NCBI GenBank assembly: GCA_934593275.1
Contig: CAKTQE010000001.1
Location: 90,400 to 154,399 of the forward strand
Direction: 5' to 3'
DNA from: an uncultured Oscillospiraceae bacterium
GTDB lineage: Bacteria; Bacillota; Clostridia; Oscillospirales; Oscillospiraceae
Length of the DNA: 64,000 bases
Positions 43,218-50,878 of this stretch are shown piece by piece. How positions within the stretch are numbered: position 1 is the first letter of the stretch; each line of letters opens with the position of its first letter. The translations under genes were made by a program, and so were the position numbers. Under the pieces are notes generated by a model. That model did no database searches, was not told where the DNA came from, and saw only the letters and a program-made list of their open reading frames with translations.

Positions 43218-43427
43218 ATGGCTCTTGTTACAAAAATCAAAGAATATCGTGAGCGGGCAGGATATAAACAAAGCGAACTGGCAGAGCTTGTTAGTGCGAG
43301 ACGAGAAACAATCGTTCACCTTGAAAATGGCAAATATAATCCGTCCCTTAAATTGGCTATGGATATTGCAAAAGTATTCCATGTGACTGTTGAGGACTTG
43401 TTTGAATTTGTTGATGAAGAAAAATGA
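43218..43427 (+). CDS. XRE-family (YozG-like) transcriptional regulator
   Basis: This 69-residue protein is almost entirely a helix-turn-helix domain: [39 protein letters not shown] and [19 protein letters not shown]. It resembles the small YozG/YgzD-type regulators. GGGGGTATGAT precedes the ATG. It probably regulates its own operon. Confidence 0.88.
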   Translation: MALVTKIKEYRERAGYKQSELAELVSARRETIVHLENGKYNPSLKLAMDIAKVFHVTVEDLFEFVDEEK

Positions 43428-43430
43428 GCA

Positions 43431-43511
43431 GACCCGCGGTTGAAAGTCGGGGCCTATCGGCAAGGGAACAGCTGGATATTCACCCAGGACAACGGCACCA
43501 TGATGAGCTAA
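43431..43511 (+). pseudogene. possible tyrosine-integrase remnant
   Basis: In the frame following the XRE stop the DNA encodes VGAYRQGNSWIFTQDNGTMM and then stops. W-I-F-x-Q-x-x-G-x-x-M is the pattern at the start of the catalytic domain of clostridial phage-type integrases. Nothing else of the gene is present. Confidence 0.35.
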
Positions 43512-43830
43512 CACATGCCGGAAAACGCAAGGTGATTGAAAAACGATCTGTATCTTTCTCCATCTGACACGCTCCGTTCATTTTCTGCATCATCATTTCG
43601 ATGTTGGCCAATCCGATGTGGGTACTGTCCTCGTCAGATATTTTACGGATGATTTTGTTTTGAACCGTAATGCAGAAATCATTCTGCTCAGAAGCAATTC
43701 TGATCAGTACCCGATGGCCTTTGCTGGCATATTTCATCAGGTTGGAAGAGATGTTGTCCATGGTACGTTTAATGTACGGCGAATAGACGGAAATACGAAT
43801 GTCTGTCCAATCTAGTTCAACATGATATTT
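43480..43830 (-). pseudogene. C-terminal fragment of a sensor histidine kinase
   Basis: The minus strand encodes about 110 residues of a GHKL ATPase domain. The N-box MDNISSNLMKYASKG and the region IGLANIEMMMQKMNG (G2-like) are clear. The dimerization domain and membrane part are missing: upstream there is a stop and no kinase sequence. It is a truncated gene left among other mobile-element scraps. Confidence 0.65.
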
Positions 43831-43954
43831 AAATTACAGCGAAAACAGTATTGCTTCTGATTGATTTTGCCGTTATCGTTACTGGCCTTGCTGTCGTGTT
43901 TCTATTTCTATGGGTGCTGAATAAATCGTAAAATCGCAGTACCCCGCTGTTTTT
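43831..43954. other. gap without recognisable features
   Basis: This short AT-rich gap lies between the kinase fragment and the Lrp gene. I see neither a gene nor a convincing terminator in it. Confidence 0.4.
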
Positions 43955-44413
43955 TTACAGCCGCAGTCCCTTTATGTCCTTGATGCGGGACAGGATCATA
44001 TTACAGCTACAGCTGGTCACACCCGGCAAGGTGTCTATAACCCCATGCAGAAAGACCTCCATTTCTTCGGCGGAGGCGGCGACGGCGTGAACGTGCAGCT
44101 TGTCCTTTCCCGTCACACGGTAGATCTGGGTGACGGTATCGTTCTGACGCAGGATCTCCGTGACCTCGGCCAGACACCCCGGCGTTGTTTCGATTTCAAA
44201 ATAGCAGGAAACCGCCCCGCTGATCTTCTGGGGGTTGATCACGGTGGTGTATTCCTCAATGATCCCCTTCTGCTCCAGAGCCTGTATTCTGGCTTTTACT
44301 GCGACTCTTGAAATGCCGACTTTTTCGCCAATGTCAGAATAGGAGATGCGGGCATTTTTAATCAGCAGCTCCACGATCATCTGATCCAATTTATCCAGTC
44401 CATTTAAGTACAT
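43955..44413 (-). CDS. Lrp/AsnC-family transcriptional regulator
   Basis: This 152-residue protein has an N-terminal helix-turn-helix (LDKLDQMIVELLIKNARISY, VGISRVAVKARIQALEQKGI) and a C-terminal ligand-binding RAM domain (VTQIYRVTGKDKLHVHAVAA). GGAGGA lies before ATG 44413; the in-frame extension lacks a ribosome site. It is divergent from the MATE gene and probably controls it. Typical ligands are amino acids. Confidence 0.92.
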   Translation of the reverse strand: MYLNGLDKLDQMIVELLIKNARISYSDIGEKVGISRVAVKARIQALEQKGIIEEYTTVINPQKISGAVSCYFEIETTPGCLAEVTEILRQNDTVTQIYRVTGKDKLHVHAVAASAEEMEVFLHGVIDTLPGVTSCSCNMILSRIKDIKGLRL

Positions 44414-44481
44414 ACCGTTTCCTCCGTAAGTCAGCGTTCCCACTGATGATACCACCGCTCCTTCGAAAAGTAAATACTCTA

Positions 44482-44553
44482 TTGACAGTGGGGGCGAAAA
44501 GCACTACAATACTTACAAAACGTAGTTTTAAACTTACGATACGGAGGCGCGCC
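44482..44553 (+). promoter_or_regulatory. MATE promoter and likely Lrp operator region
   Basis: TTGACA (44482-44487) and TACAAT (44505-44510) are 17 bp apart. Downstream CTTAC occurs twice in CTTACAAAACGT and AACTTACG, a plausible binding site for the divergent Lrp protein. Confidence 0.65.
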
Positions 44554-45891
44554 ATGAACCGTGATTTGACGAAGGGGCCTGTTACCAGGTCCATGCTCCT
44601 GTTTGCCATCCCCATGATCCTGGGGGATCTGCTGCAGCAGTGCTATAACATTGCCGACACGCTGATCGTGGGGCAATTCCTGGGCCGGAACGCCCTTGCG
44701 GCAGTGGGCTCTGCCTTTACGCTGATGACCTTCCTGACCTCCATTATCCTTGGCCTGTGTATGGGCAGCGGGGCACTGTTCTCCATGCGCTTTGGCCAGC
44801 GGGATGAGAAGGCCCTTTGCGAGAATCTCTGCGCATCCTTTTTCTTTATTGCCTTTGTGACCCTGCTTCTAAACATCCTGTCCTATGCCTGCCTGGATGG
44901 GCTGCGGGTATTTCTCCGGGTCCCTGCCGAGGTCTGGGGGGATATGGGTGGATACCTGTTTGTGATTTTCATGGGCATTCCCGCTGTTTTTCTGTACAAT
45001 TACTTTGCTTCTTTCCTGCGGGCCATCGGCAATTCCGTGATTCCCCTGGCCTTTTTGGCTATTTCCGCTCTGCTGAATATTGTCCTGGATCTCTGGTTTG
45101 TGATCGGGCTGGATCGGGGCGTTGCCGGAGCCGCAGAGGCAACGGTGATCGCCCAGTACCTTTCGGGCATCGGCATTGCCGCCTACACGCTTATGCGTTT
45201 CCCTCAGGCGCACTCCGTGTGGAAGGTCCGCCTCCTGCGGCGAGACCGCATCCGTGAGATTGTCTCCTTCTCCACACTGACCTGTGTGCAGCAATCGGTT
45301 ATGAACCTCGGTATCCTTATGGTCCAGGGCCTTGTCAACAGCTTCGGTTCCGTGGTGATGGCAGCCTTTGCCGCCGCTGTGAAAATCGACGCCTTTGCCT
45401 ATATGCCGGTGCAGGACTTCGGCAACGCCTTTTCCACGTACATCGCCCAGAACTATGGGGCGAAAGAGCGGGGGCGCATCCGTGCCGGGCTAAAAAATGC
45501 TGTGTGCATTTCTATGGCCTTCTGCATCGTCATATCTGCGCTGGTTTTCGCATTTGCCAGACCCCTTATGGCACTGTTTGTGGATGCCGGAGAAGCAGAG
45601 GTCATTCTGGAAGGTGTGCGGTATCTCCGCATTGAGGGGGCGTTTTACTGCGGCATCGGATGCCTGTTCCTGCTCTATGGACTCTACCGTGCCTTGGGAA
45701 AGCCGGGCATGAGCGTCGTCCTGACCGTCATCTCCCTGGGGACCCGTGTCGCCCTGGCCTATCTGCTGTCCGCAATCCCCACTGTGGGCGTCACCGGCAT
45801 CTGGTGGTCGGTTCCGATTGGCTGGGGCCTGGCGGATCTGGTCGGTTTTCTCTATTACAAGACCAAAAAGAAAGAGCTGCTTGAGCTGTAG
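44554..45891 (+). CDS. MATE-family efflux transporter
   Basis: This 445-residue protein with about 12 membrane segments belongs to the NorM/DinF-like MATE family, which exports cationic compounds using Na+ or H+ gradients. It starts MNRDLTKGPVTRSMLLFAIP and contains LQQCYNIADTLIVGQFLGRN and the second-half counterpart VNSFGSVVMAAFAAAVKIDA. GGAGGCGCGCC precedes ATG 44554. The divergent Lrp regulator suggests inducible control. Its GC content is higher than its neighbours', so it may have a separate origin. Confidence 0.92.
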   Translation: MNRDLTKGPVTRSMLLFAIPMILGDLLQQCYNIADTLIVGQFLGRNALAAVGSAFTLMTFLTSIILGLCMGSGALFSMRFGQRDEKALCENLCASFFFIAFVTLLLNILSYACLDGLRVFLRVPAEVWGDMGGYLFVIFMGIPAVFLYNYFASFLRAIGNSVIPLAFLAISALLNIVLDLWFVIGLDRGVAGAAEATVIAQYLSGIGIAAYTLMRFPQAHSVWKVRLLRRDRIREIVSFSTLTCVQQSVMNLGILMVQGLVNSFGSVVMAAFAAAVKIDAFAYMPVQDFGNAFSTYIAQNYGAKERGRIRAGLKNAVCISMAFCIVISALVFAFARPLMALFVDAGEAEVILEGVRYLRIEGAFYCGIGCLFLLYGLYRALGKPGMSVVLTVISLGTRVALAYLLSAIPTVGVTGIWWSVPIGWGLADLVGFLYYKTKKKELLEL

Positions 45892-45892
45892 C

Positions 45893-46078
45893 ATGGGGGA
45901 GCGTCTGGATACCTACAGCCGGGAAAGCGTAAAAGTAGAGCTTTTCGACCTTGTGTACAAACGGAGACAGTATAACATCCCATGCGCCGCCCTCCACATG
46001 AACATATCAGAGGGAACGGCCTGTATTTGGGCAAAAGAGTTCATGTATACCATAGCGGAATATATGGGCTTTCTGTAG
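45893..46078 (+). CDS. small hypothetical protein
   Basis: A 61-codon frame begins ATG at 45893, 1 bp after the MATE stop. The product (MGERLDTYSRESVKVELFD onward) has no recognisable family, and a ribosome site is not obvious beyond GAGCTG. It is followed by a terminator, so it may be the last gene of the MATE transcript or simply an untranslated tail. Confidence 0.35.
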   Translation: MGERLDTYSRESVKVELFDLVYKRRQYNIPCAALHMNISEGTACIWAKEFMYTIAEYMGFL

Positions 46079-46097
46079 TATAGCACTGTCACCAGCT

Positions 46098-46132
46098 GCA
46101 CCCCCGGGCCATAAAGTCCGAGGGTGCTTTTT
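46098..46132 (+). terminator. intrinsic terminator of the MATE transcript
   Basis: GCACCC-CCGG...CCG-AGGGTGC followed by TTTTTCT. Confidence 0.7.
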
Positions 46133-46427
46133 CTACCTGCAAGGCCCATCTTGTGGCGTGCCTATGGGCAGGATCACCGCCGGAAACCGGCAAGCACCGG
46201 CACAATCCACCAGCGGCAGGGCGGGCCGGTGCTGCGCTATCCATGGTTTTCAATATTAAGTTTTCTTAGGTTTTTCAATATTGAGTTTTGCTAAGTTCTG
46301 GCTGCTTTCTCCGATTTCCAATTTCAGGCTTTTCAAGTTTTTCGCCCATTTCCTTTTTGAAAAACTGGAAAAAGCATCTCCCGCATTCCCTGACAGAATG
46401 TCGCCGGGACACTTATACCTATGTACG
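46133..46427. other. gap with a short direct repeat
   Basis: No gene is recognised. TTTCAATATT(A/G)AGTTTT occurs twice near 46250 and 46272. The rest is T-rich on the plus strand. Confidence 0.4.
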
Positions 46428-46455
46428 CAAAAAGCGGGCCACCGAAGTGACCCGC
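46428..46455 (-). terminator. intrinsic terminator of the Fic-zeta operon
   Basis: On the minus strand GCGGGTCAC-TTCG-GTGGCCCGC is followed by TTTTTGCG. Confidence 0.8.
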
Positions 46456-46528
46456 CAGTGCTCCGAGAATTGGGTAGGGCGACACTCCCACATCTCCTAA
46501 CAAGGGCCACGGCTGCCCGTTCCGTCCT

Positions 46529-47098
46529 CTAATTCTCATTGCTGTCTAGATATGCCCGCAGCTCTTTCAGCCACCCGGGAACAAGGCTTCCCACCGTCCG
46601 CAGTTCTCCGTTTCGGTATTCGGCCACCAGAACAAAGCCGTTGTCATTGTCGTAGAACTCCGCTTCATCACAGTAGGGCAGCACCTTTGCCACAGCCTCC
46701 CAGCGGCCTGCAAAGCGGCACTCTACATCCTGGGTGGGAATATCATGCCCGCCACGGCGCACCCGGTTTGCAATACGGGAAATACTTTCCTCTGCACTGT
46801 CCAGGCCGATATAGTACAGCCGTACCCGATACCCCTTTTCTACTACTTCTCTGGCTGTGGCCTCTGTACGCCGCCCTGACAGGGTGGTTTCCTGGGTGAA
46901 AGAAACGCCCTTGGCGATGCACTCATTGATTTTCTTCAAGGCAGCCTTGCCGCCTGCAAGGGCATTCCCGCCCAGTTCGGCGGTAATTTTGCCCACATCT
47001 ATGATGATTCCCAAATCGGTGCAGCACTCTTTCAGAACGCCCGTGAAACTGGACTTACCAACGCCATTCACGCCACCGATAATCGTATAGGTTCTCAT
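46529..47098 (-). CDS. zeta-toxin-like P-loop kinase
   Basis: This 189-residue protein has a P-loop GGVNGVGKSS at residues 8-17 and the region FTQETTLSGRRTEATAREV. This is the zeta-toxin/AAA_33 group, whose toxic members phosphorylate UDP-GlcNAc and block wall synthesis. Its ATG overlaps the Fic stop by 4 bp. No small epsilon-type antitoxin is visible, so the partner may be the Fic protein itself. Confidence 0.82.
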   Translation of the reverse strand: MRTYTIIGGVNGVGKSSFTGVLKECCTDLGIIIDVGKITAELGGNALAGGKAALKKINECIAKGVSFTQETTLSGRRTEATAREVVEKGYRVRLYYIGLDSAEESISRIANRVRRGGHDIPTQDVECRFAGRWEAVAKVLPYCDEAEFYDNDNGFVLVAEYRNGELRTVGSLVPGWLKELRAYLDSNEN

Positions 47099-47781
47099 GC
47101 CTGAGCTGCCTTCATTGGGGACTCAATACCCTGAATTGCATTGGTGTAGAGATAATCCTTAAGTTCTTCTTTCTCCCCTGTTTCGTAGTAATGGAGCAGC
47201 AGAGTATTGAACCGCTCCATGTGCTTATCGGTAATGGTCATCAGTCCGGCCCCGGCAGAAACCAGAATTTTGTTTGCAAGGGTCATACTGGTTCTCTTGT
47301 TTCCCTCCCAGAAGAACTGGCCCCGTGTACCCCAGGTAAAGGCTTCCAGTGCCTTTTCTGTGGCGGTAGCATCTGCGGTCAGGATTGCTACAAATTCCGC
47401 CCTTACTTGCTCCTCCGCAGGGACGGGAGAAATATAGTCTGTTCCAGAAATGCCAACCGTCCCGTTGCGGAGTTTGCCCCACTCCAACGCCTCATTTCTG
47501 GCAATGAGTTCATTCAGCTCGCACCAATACCCAAAAGTCAAAGGCTCGTCCATGGTTGCCAGCAGAAACCGCCAGGCATCCCGCATATTGAGAACCGCCT
47601 GAATATCGTCCAACTGAACGCTGGGAACATTGACCCCCTGCAAAATGGTCTTTGTCTGAGGAAAGGTAATATTTCGATTCTCCATCCGCATACCGCAATA
47701 AACATTTTCGTCCCATTTCTTTTTTGCCAAAAACAGGCTCTGTTCCGGGGTCATGTGGAACCGGTCTGCATAGTGCTTCAT
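47095..47781 (-). CDS. Fic/DOC-family protein with a degenerate catalytic motif
   Basis: This 228-residue Fic-fold protein would normally transfer AMP or another nucleotide group through the motif HxFx(D/E)GNGR. Here the motif reads QFFWEGNKRTS, so the catalytic His is replaced by Gln. Pairs of such degenerate Fic proteins with a zeta-like kinase suggest a regulatory or antitoxin role rather than AMPylation (inference). GAGGAGGCAGTAAA precedes the ATG. It is translationally coupled to the kinase. Confidence 0.85.
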   Translation of the reverse strand: MKHYADRFHMTPEQSLFLAKKKWDENVYCGMRMENRNITFPQTKTILQGVNVPSVQLDDIQAVLNMRDAWRFLLATMDEPLTFGYWCELNELIARNEALEWGKLRNGTVGISGTDYISPVPAEEQVRAEFVAILTADATATEKALEAFTWGTRGQFFWEGNKRTSMTLANKILVSAGAGLMTITDKHMERFNTLLLHYYETGEKEELKDYLYTNAIQGIESPMKAAQA

Positions 47782-47845
47782 TTTACTGCCTCCTCTGTAG
47801 CGGGTGTATCCTGCCCCATCACCGAATCAATACCCAGATTAAGGA

Positions 47846-47880
47846 AAAACCGCCACTTTACCGTTAAAAGTGGCGGTTTT
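47846..47880. terminator. hairpin next to the tRNA-Thr remnant
   Basis: AAAACCGCCACTTT and AAAGTGGCGGTTTT form a perfect 14-bp stem. Read on the minus strand it directly follows the tRNA 3' end, so it is probably the original tRNA terminator. Confidence 0.75.
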
Positions 47881-47882
47881 CC

Positions 47883-47927
47883 TGGAGCTAGTGACCTGAC
47901 TCGAACAGGCGACCTTCTCATTACGAG
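47883..47927 (-). tRNA. 3' fragment of tRNA-Thr(CGT), predicted ICE attachment site
   Basis: On the minus strand the 45 nt are, in order, the anticodon loop CTCGTAA, stem TGAGA, variable loop AGGTC, T-stem GCCTG, T-loop TTCGAGT, T-stem CAGGT, acceptor strand CACTAGC, discriminator T and CCA. The 5' half is absent: the sequence before the anticodon loop does not pair. This is what remains at the distal junction when an integrase uses the anticodon loop as its crossover site. Confidence 0.75.
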
Positions 47928-48123
47928 CGCAGGCTAAAGCATTTGGTTTTGTCTCGTAACATGCGAAAAGTTCTGGTATTGCAAGCACTTTTTCGTCTCC
48001 AAGGTTTTGTGTCATCCCGTCTTATGGGGTATCTTTAGGCCATTTTTGAGAAAAAATAACGCCAAATTAACGCCAAGTTTCCGTCAAGTGCTGTTTCCGA
48101 AAAAGTTTCCGGTACTGACAGGC
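47928..48123. other. ICE end region with TAACGCCAA repeats
   Basis: No gene is seen. TAACGCCAA occurs twice 11 bp apart (48057-48065, 48068-48076), possible arm sites for an integrase. Confidence 0.45.
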
Positions 48124-48152
48124 TTGACATCCCCAACTTTTAAGGGTAGATT
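48124..48152 (+). promoter_or_regulatory. promoter of the ICE transfer operon
   Basis: Perfect TTGACA (48124-48129), a 17-bp spacer and TAGATT (48147-48152). Confidence 0.55.
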
Positions 48153-48153
48153 C

Positions 48154-48205
48154 GAGCTTGATTTTCTCAAGTTCAAAAAACGGCAATTCCGAACTTTTAC
48201 GGAAT
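48154..48205 (+). promoter_or_regulatory. two tandem hairpins at the 5' end of the ICE leader
   Basis: Hairpin 1 is GAGCTTGA-TTTTC-TCAAGTTC (48154-48174). Hairpin 2 is ATTCCG-N8-CGGAAT (48186-48205). They would lie at the very start of the transcript, ahead of a series of terminators. Confidence 0.4.
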
Positions 48206-48326
48206 CTTTTAAGATAATCCCATATTCGTTGCTTCTGAATAATCCGTTGCCTTCTCTATAAATACAACAGCAGTTTTTCTTTTTTTGATTATACCCTCTG
48301 TCACAGTTAATTTCAAGATGAATTTA

Positions 48327-48348
48327 GCACCCGGTTGGGTGCTTTTTT
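48327..48348 (+). terminator. intrinsic terminator in the leader, before parB
   Basis: GCACCC-GGTT-GGGTGC followed by TTTTTT; then CATAT and the parB ribosome site. Confidence 0.75.
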
Positions 48349-48377
48349 CATATACACTCTTATGAAAGGAGCCACGC

Positions 48378-49262
48378 ATTATCCCTCGCAAATCCCCTGA
48401 ATCGATAGGCAGCATCTACAGCATTCCCATCGACCAACTCCATCCCCACCCGGACAATCCCTTCGGTATCCGGGACGACCCTTCCATGCTGGAACTCATT
48501 GAAAGCGTGAAAAAACACGGTGTAATGGTTCCCGCTATCGCCAGACCGAAGCCGGATGGCGGTTATGAACTGGTTGCCGGTCATCGCCGTCAGAGAGCCA
48601 GTCAGCTTGCCGGTTTGGATTCCATGCCGGTGATCGTGATGAATCTCGATGACAACGACACCATCATCCAGCTCGTTGACAGCAACATCCAGCGCGAAAA
48701 CATTCTTCCCTCAGAACGTGCAAAAGCCTATAAACTCCGCATGGAAGCCATCAAAAAGAAGGCCGGAAGACCCCAAAAGGAGGAAAATCAAAATTCGCCG
48801 AAAATTTCGGCGAATTTCCGAAGTGATGATTCCATCGGAGGATTGGCTGGTGTCAGCGGCGATACGATTCGCAATTATATCTCCCTGACAAATCTGATCC
48901 CCGAACTCATGGAAATGGTGGATGAAAAGAAAATCGCACTCAGCCCTGCCTATCAGATCGCCGCACTCCCCCAGGAAAGTCAGGATCTGCTCCTTGATAC
49001 CATCGAAAGTGAGCAGGCAACGCCCTCTTTATCCCAAGCACAGCGTATTCGTAAGCTGAGCCAAAGCGGGAAGCTCGACGAGGATTCCATGCTCCAGATT
49101 ATGATGGAGCAGAAAAAGCCGGAACGGAATGACATTACCCTGTCCGGCGAGAAGCTTCGCAAGTATTTCCCACGCTCCTACTCCCCACAAAGAATCGAAG
49201 AAACCATCTTCAAGCTGTTGGATGCCTGGATGCGCAAGCGCCAGCGTGACAACAGCAGATGA
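48378..49262 (+). CDS. ParB-like partition/nuclease protein of the ICE, apparently with an ATT start
   Basis: This protein of about 294 residues has an N-terminal ParB domain: IPIDQLHPHPDNPFGIRDDP, the GHRRQRAS box, and LVDSNIQRENILPSERAKAY. A central helix-turn-helix region (SGDTIRNYISLTNLIPELM) and a basic C-terminus follow. The first ATG in frame (48486) would remove half of the ParB domain, so translation must begin upstream. ATT 48378 lies seven bases after AAAGGA and is the best candidate. ParB-like proteins are usual at this place in Tn1549-type elements. Confidence 0.85.
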   Translation: MIPRKSPESIGSIYSIPIDQLHPHPDNPFGIRDDPSMLELIESVKKHGVMVPAIARPKPDGGYELVAGHRRQRASQLAGLDSMPVIVMNLDDNDTIIQLVDSNIQRENILPSERAKAYKLRMEAIKKKAGRPQKEENQNSPKISANFRSDDSIGGLAGVSGDTIRNYISLTNLIPELMEMVDEKKIALSPAYQIAALPQESQDLLLDTIESEQATPSLSQAQRIRKLSQSGKLDEDSMLQIMMEQKKPERNDITLSGEKLRKYFPRSYSPQRIEETIFKLLDAWMRKRQRDNSR

Positions 49263-49280
49263 CAATTTCATATTCTCCCA

Positions 49281-49310
49281 GCCTGACAAGCCCCCTTGTC
49301 AGGCTTTTTT
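49281..49310 (+). terminator. intrinsic terminator between parB and the next ICE gene
   Basis: GCCTGACAAG-CCCC-CTTGTCAGGC followed by TTTTTT and CATTT, then a ribosome site. Confidence 0.8.
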
Positions 49311-49341
49311 CATTTCCAAGCAAAGGAGCCAATACCCTGCA

Positions 49342-49950
49342 TTGTATATCCGAAACTACACCTATTCTGCCGAGGATGTGGATTGCAAGTTCTGCACAGA
49401 AGTTGTCGGACGCAAAGGATGCCGTCAGGAGATCTGCCCCTATTATGCGGAGCGGATTGAAGCCGGTGTCATTTCCTACGCAGAAGCAGTCCTTTCGCTG
49501 ATTTCATCCACAAGCAGTATCCGAAACCGTCTGCCCGGATTGATTCACAGTTTTCCCGGCTCCCTCTGGGCAGATGAAAAGCACAAAACCAGAATGGAGG
49601 TCTTTAATAACCGTCTGGGCTACCTCAAAAGCAGAAACACTCCCAGCTATTACGCAGTCCTGTACCTTCTGACCTCCAACGATGCCCTGTATCGGCGGAC
49701 AGCCAACTGTTTTTACCACGGCGGCATTGACTTTTCCTATGCCGTTCTTCGCGGCATTTCTCCGCACAACTACGCCCTGTTCTGTGCCGCTAAGGGGCTG
49801 CGCCATGCCAGAGGCGTAACAGAATCAGAGCTTGCCGATCCTATGACAATCGATGCTGAAGCGTTCCGATTGATTATGAACGCCCTGCTGATTGCCAAGT
49901 ACGGAACCGCCGCATTCAATTTGAAAGGAGGCATTTCCCATGAGCCGTGA
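49342..49950 (+). CDS. conserved ICE protein of unknown function
   Basis: The frame gives about 202 residues starting YIRNYTYSAEDVDCKFCTEV. I do not recognise a named family. A Cys cluster near the N-terminus (CKFC, then CRQEIC) could bind a metal, and the rest is mostly helical. The start is uncertain: TTG 49342 is 13 bases from AAAGGAG, which is long. It stands between parB and a DUF5720-like gene in the same transcript and overlaps the latter by 11 bp. Confidence 0.65.
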   Translation: MYIRNYTYSAEDVDCKFCTEVVGRKGCRQEICPYYAERIEAGVISYAEAVLSLISSTSSIRNRLPGLIHSFPGSLWADEKHKTRMEVFNNRLGYLKSRNTPSYYAVLYLLTSNDALYRRTANCFYHGGIDFSYAVLRGISPHNYALFCAAKGLRHARGVTESELADPMTIDAEAFRLIMNALLIAKYGTAAFNLKGGISHEP

Positions 49951-50203
49951 TTTTGGCGTTACTGATGGTCATTCCCTCTATTCCCTCCATCGTTACCGCA
50001 GCGATGTACGCCACATGGTCATTTTCGATGATCTGGTGGAAAAAGAGCATCACCGGGTTCGGCTCTATGTTTCGGCCTCGGTTTACGAAATGATCCGTCA
50101 GGCTGAAACCAACGGGCTGCTTCGGATCGTTCACCACGAAGAAATCGTGGAGGGCTGTTCCGAGCCGGATTCCCACCGGCGCAGAAAGCACAAACACAAA
50201 TAA
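49940..50203 (+). CDS. DUF5720-like small ICE protein (first copy)
   Basis: This 87-residue protein contains VRHMVIFDDL, VRLYVSASVYEMIRQAE and RIVHHEEIVEG. It shares this pattern with the protein at 51844-52155, so the two are paralogues. They resemble the DUF5720 family seen in clostridial conjugative elements, whose role is unknown. AAAGGAGG precedes the ATG. Confidence 0.7.
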   Translation: MSRDFGVTDGHSLYSLHRYRSDVRHMVIFDDLVEKEHHRVRLYVSASVYEMIRQAETNGLLRIVHHEEIVEGCSEPDSHRRRKHKHK

Positions 50204-50225
50204 TCATTGACAGGAGGTTTTTTCC

Positions 50226-50753
50226 ATGAACAAAATTGAAAAGCTGCACGAAAGTATCCGCACCCTCTTTCGCACGGAGGGCGAGAAATTCTGCTACACC
50301 CCCGGTGAGATTGAACGGCTGGTATGCAGCCTGAATTATAAGCGGCTGTACAGTGTCTTGTGCGACACAGCGGAGCCTGTCTATGTCTGCTGCGCCGGGG
50401 GCGGTATCTGCGATTCCCACCAGTATCACAGCACCAAGCTGTTCCCGGCAAACGCAACGCTGCTTTGGAGTGATGAGGGTGATCCGCTGGGCGACGATAC
50501 TATCTCCACTTCCTACTCCAACGAACTTTGGCTGCTGGAGGACATGACCATCGCTGCCGTCTCCTGCTTCCGTGTCCTCCATTCCGCTGCCAGCTATATC
50601 ACCGAGTACCGGGAATACAAAGGTGACGAATGGCCTGCCCACCTGGTTCCTGTGAACATTCTGGAGCTGTGGCAGGCTCTGATCGATAAGTACCAGGACT
50701 GCGGCGATGAAGAACTTGACGCTGCGCTGAAGGCGATTATCTACGAGCCTTAA
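50226..50753 (+). CDS. conserved ICE protein of unknown function
   Basis: This 175-residue acidic protein starts MNKIEKLHESIRTLFRTEGE. It contains VCCAGGGICDSHQYH and repeated aromatic residues, but I recognise no family. GACAGGAGG precedes the ATG. It is followed by a long hairpin and then the replication initiator gene. Its position among transfer genes suggests a support role in the element. Confidence 0.65.
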   Translation: MNKIEKLHESIRTLFRTEGEKFCYTPGEIERLVCSLNYKRLYSVLCDTAEPVYVCCAGGGICDSHQYHSTKLFPANATLLWSDEGDPLGDDTISTSYSNELWLLEDMTIAAVSCFRVLHSAASYITEYREYKGDEWPAHLVPVNILELWQALIDKYQDCGDEELDAALKAIIYEP

Positions 50754-50821
50754 TACATCAGCACCGACTCATTATCAAAATTTAATAAGATTGGAGCGCA
50801 GAACGCTTAGAAAAACGCTTT

Positions 50822-50865
50822 GCATGGGAGGGCATGGACATAAGTTCATGCCCTCCGTGCATTTT
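50822..50865 (+). terminator. hairpin before the replication initiator gene
   Basis: GCATGGGAGGGCATG and CATGCCCTCCGTGC pair with one bulge around a 10-nt loop, followed by ATTTT and the ribosome site GGAGG. Confidence 0.6.
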
Positions 50866-50878
50866 GGAGGTAAATCAA

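Noticed and set aside
47883..47927. Functional tRNA-Thr gene
   Set aside because: Only the 3' part from the anticodon loop exists; the 5' acceptor, D-arm and the 5' anticodon stem are missing.
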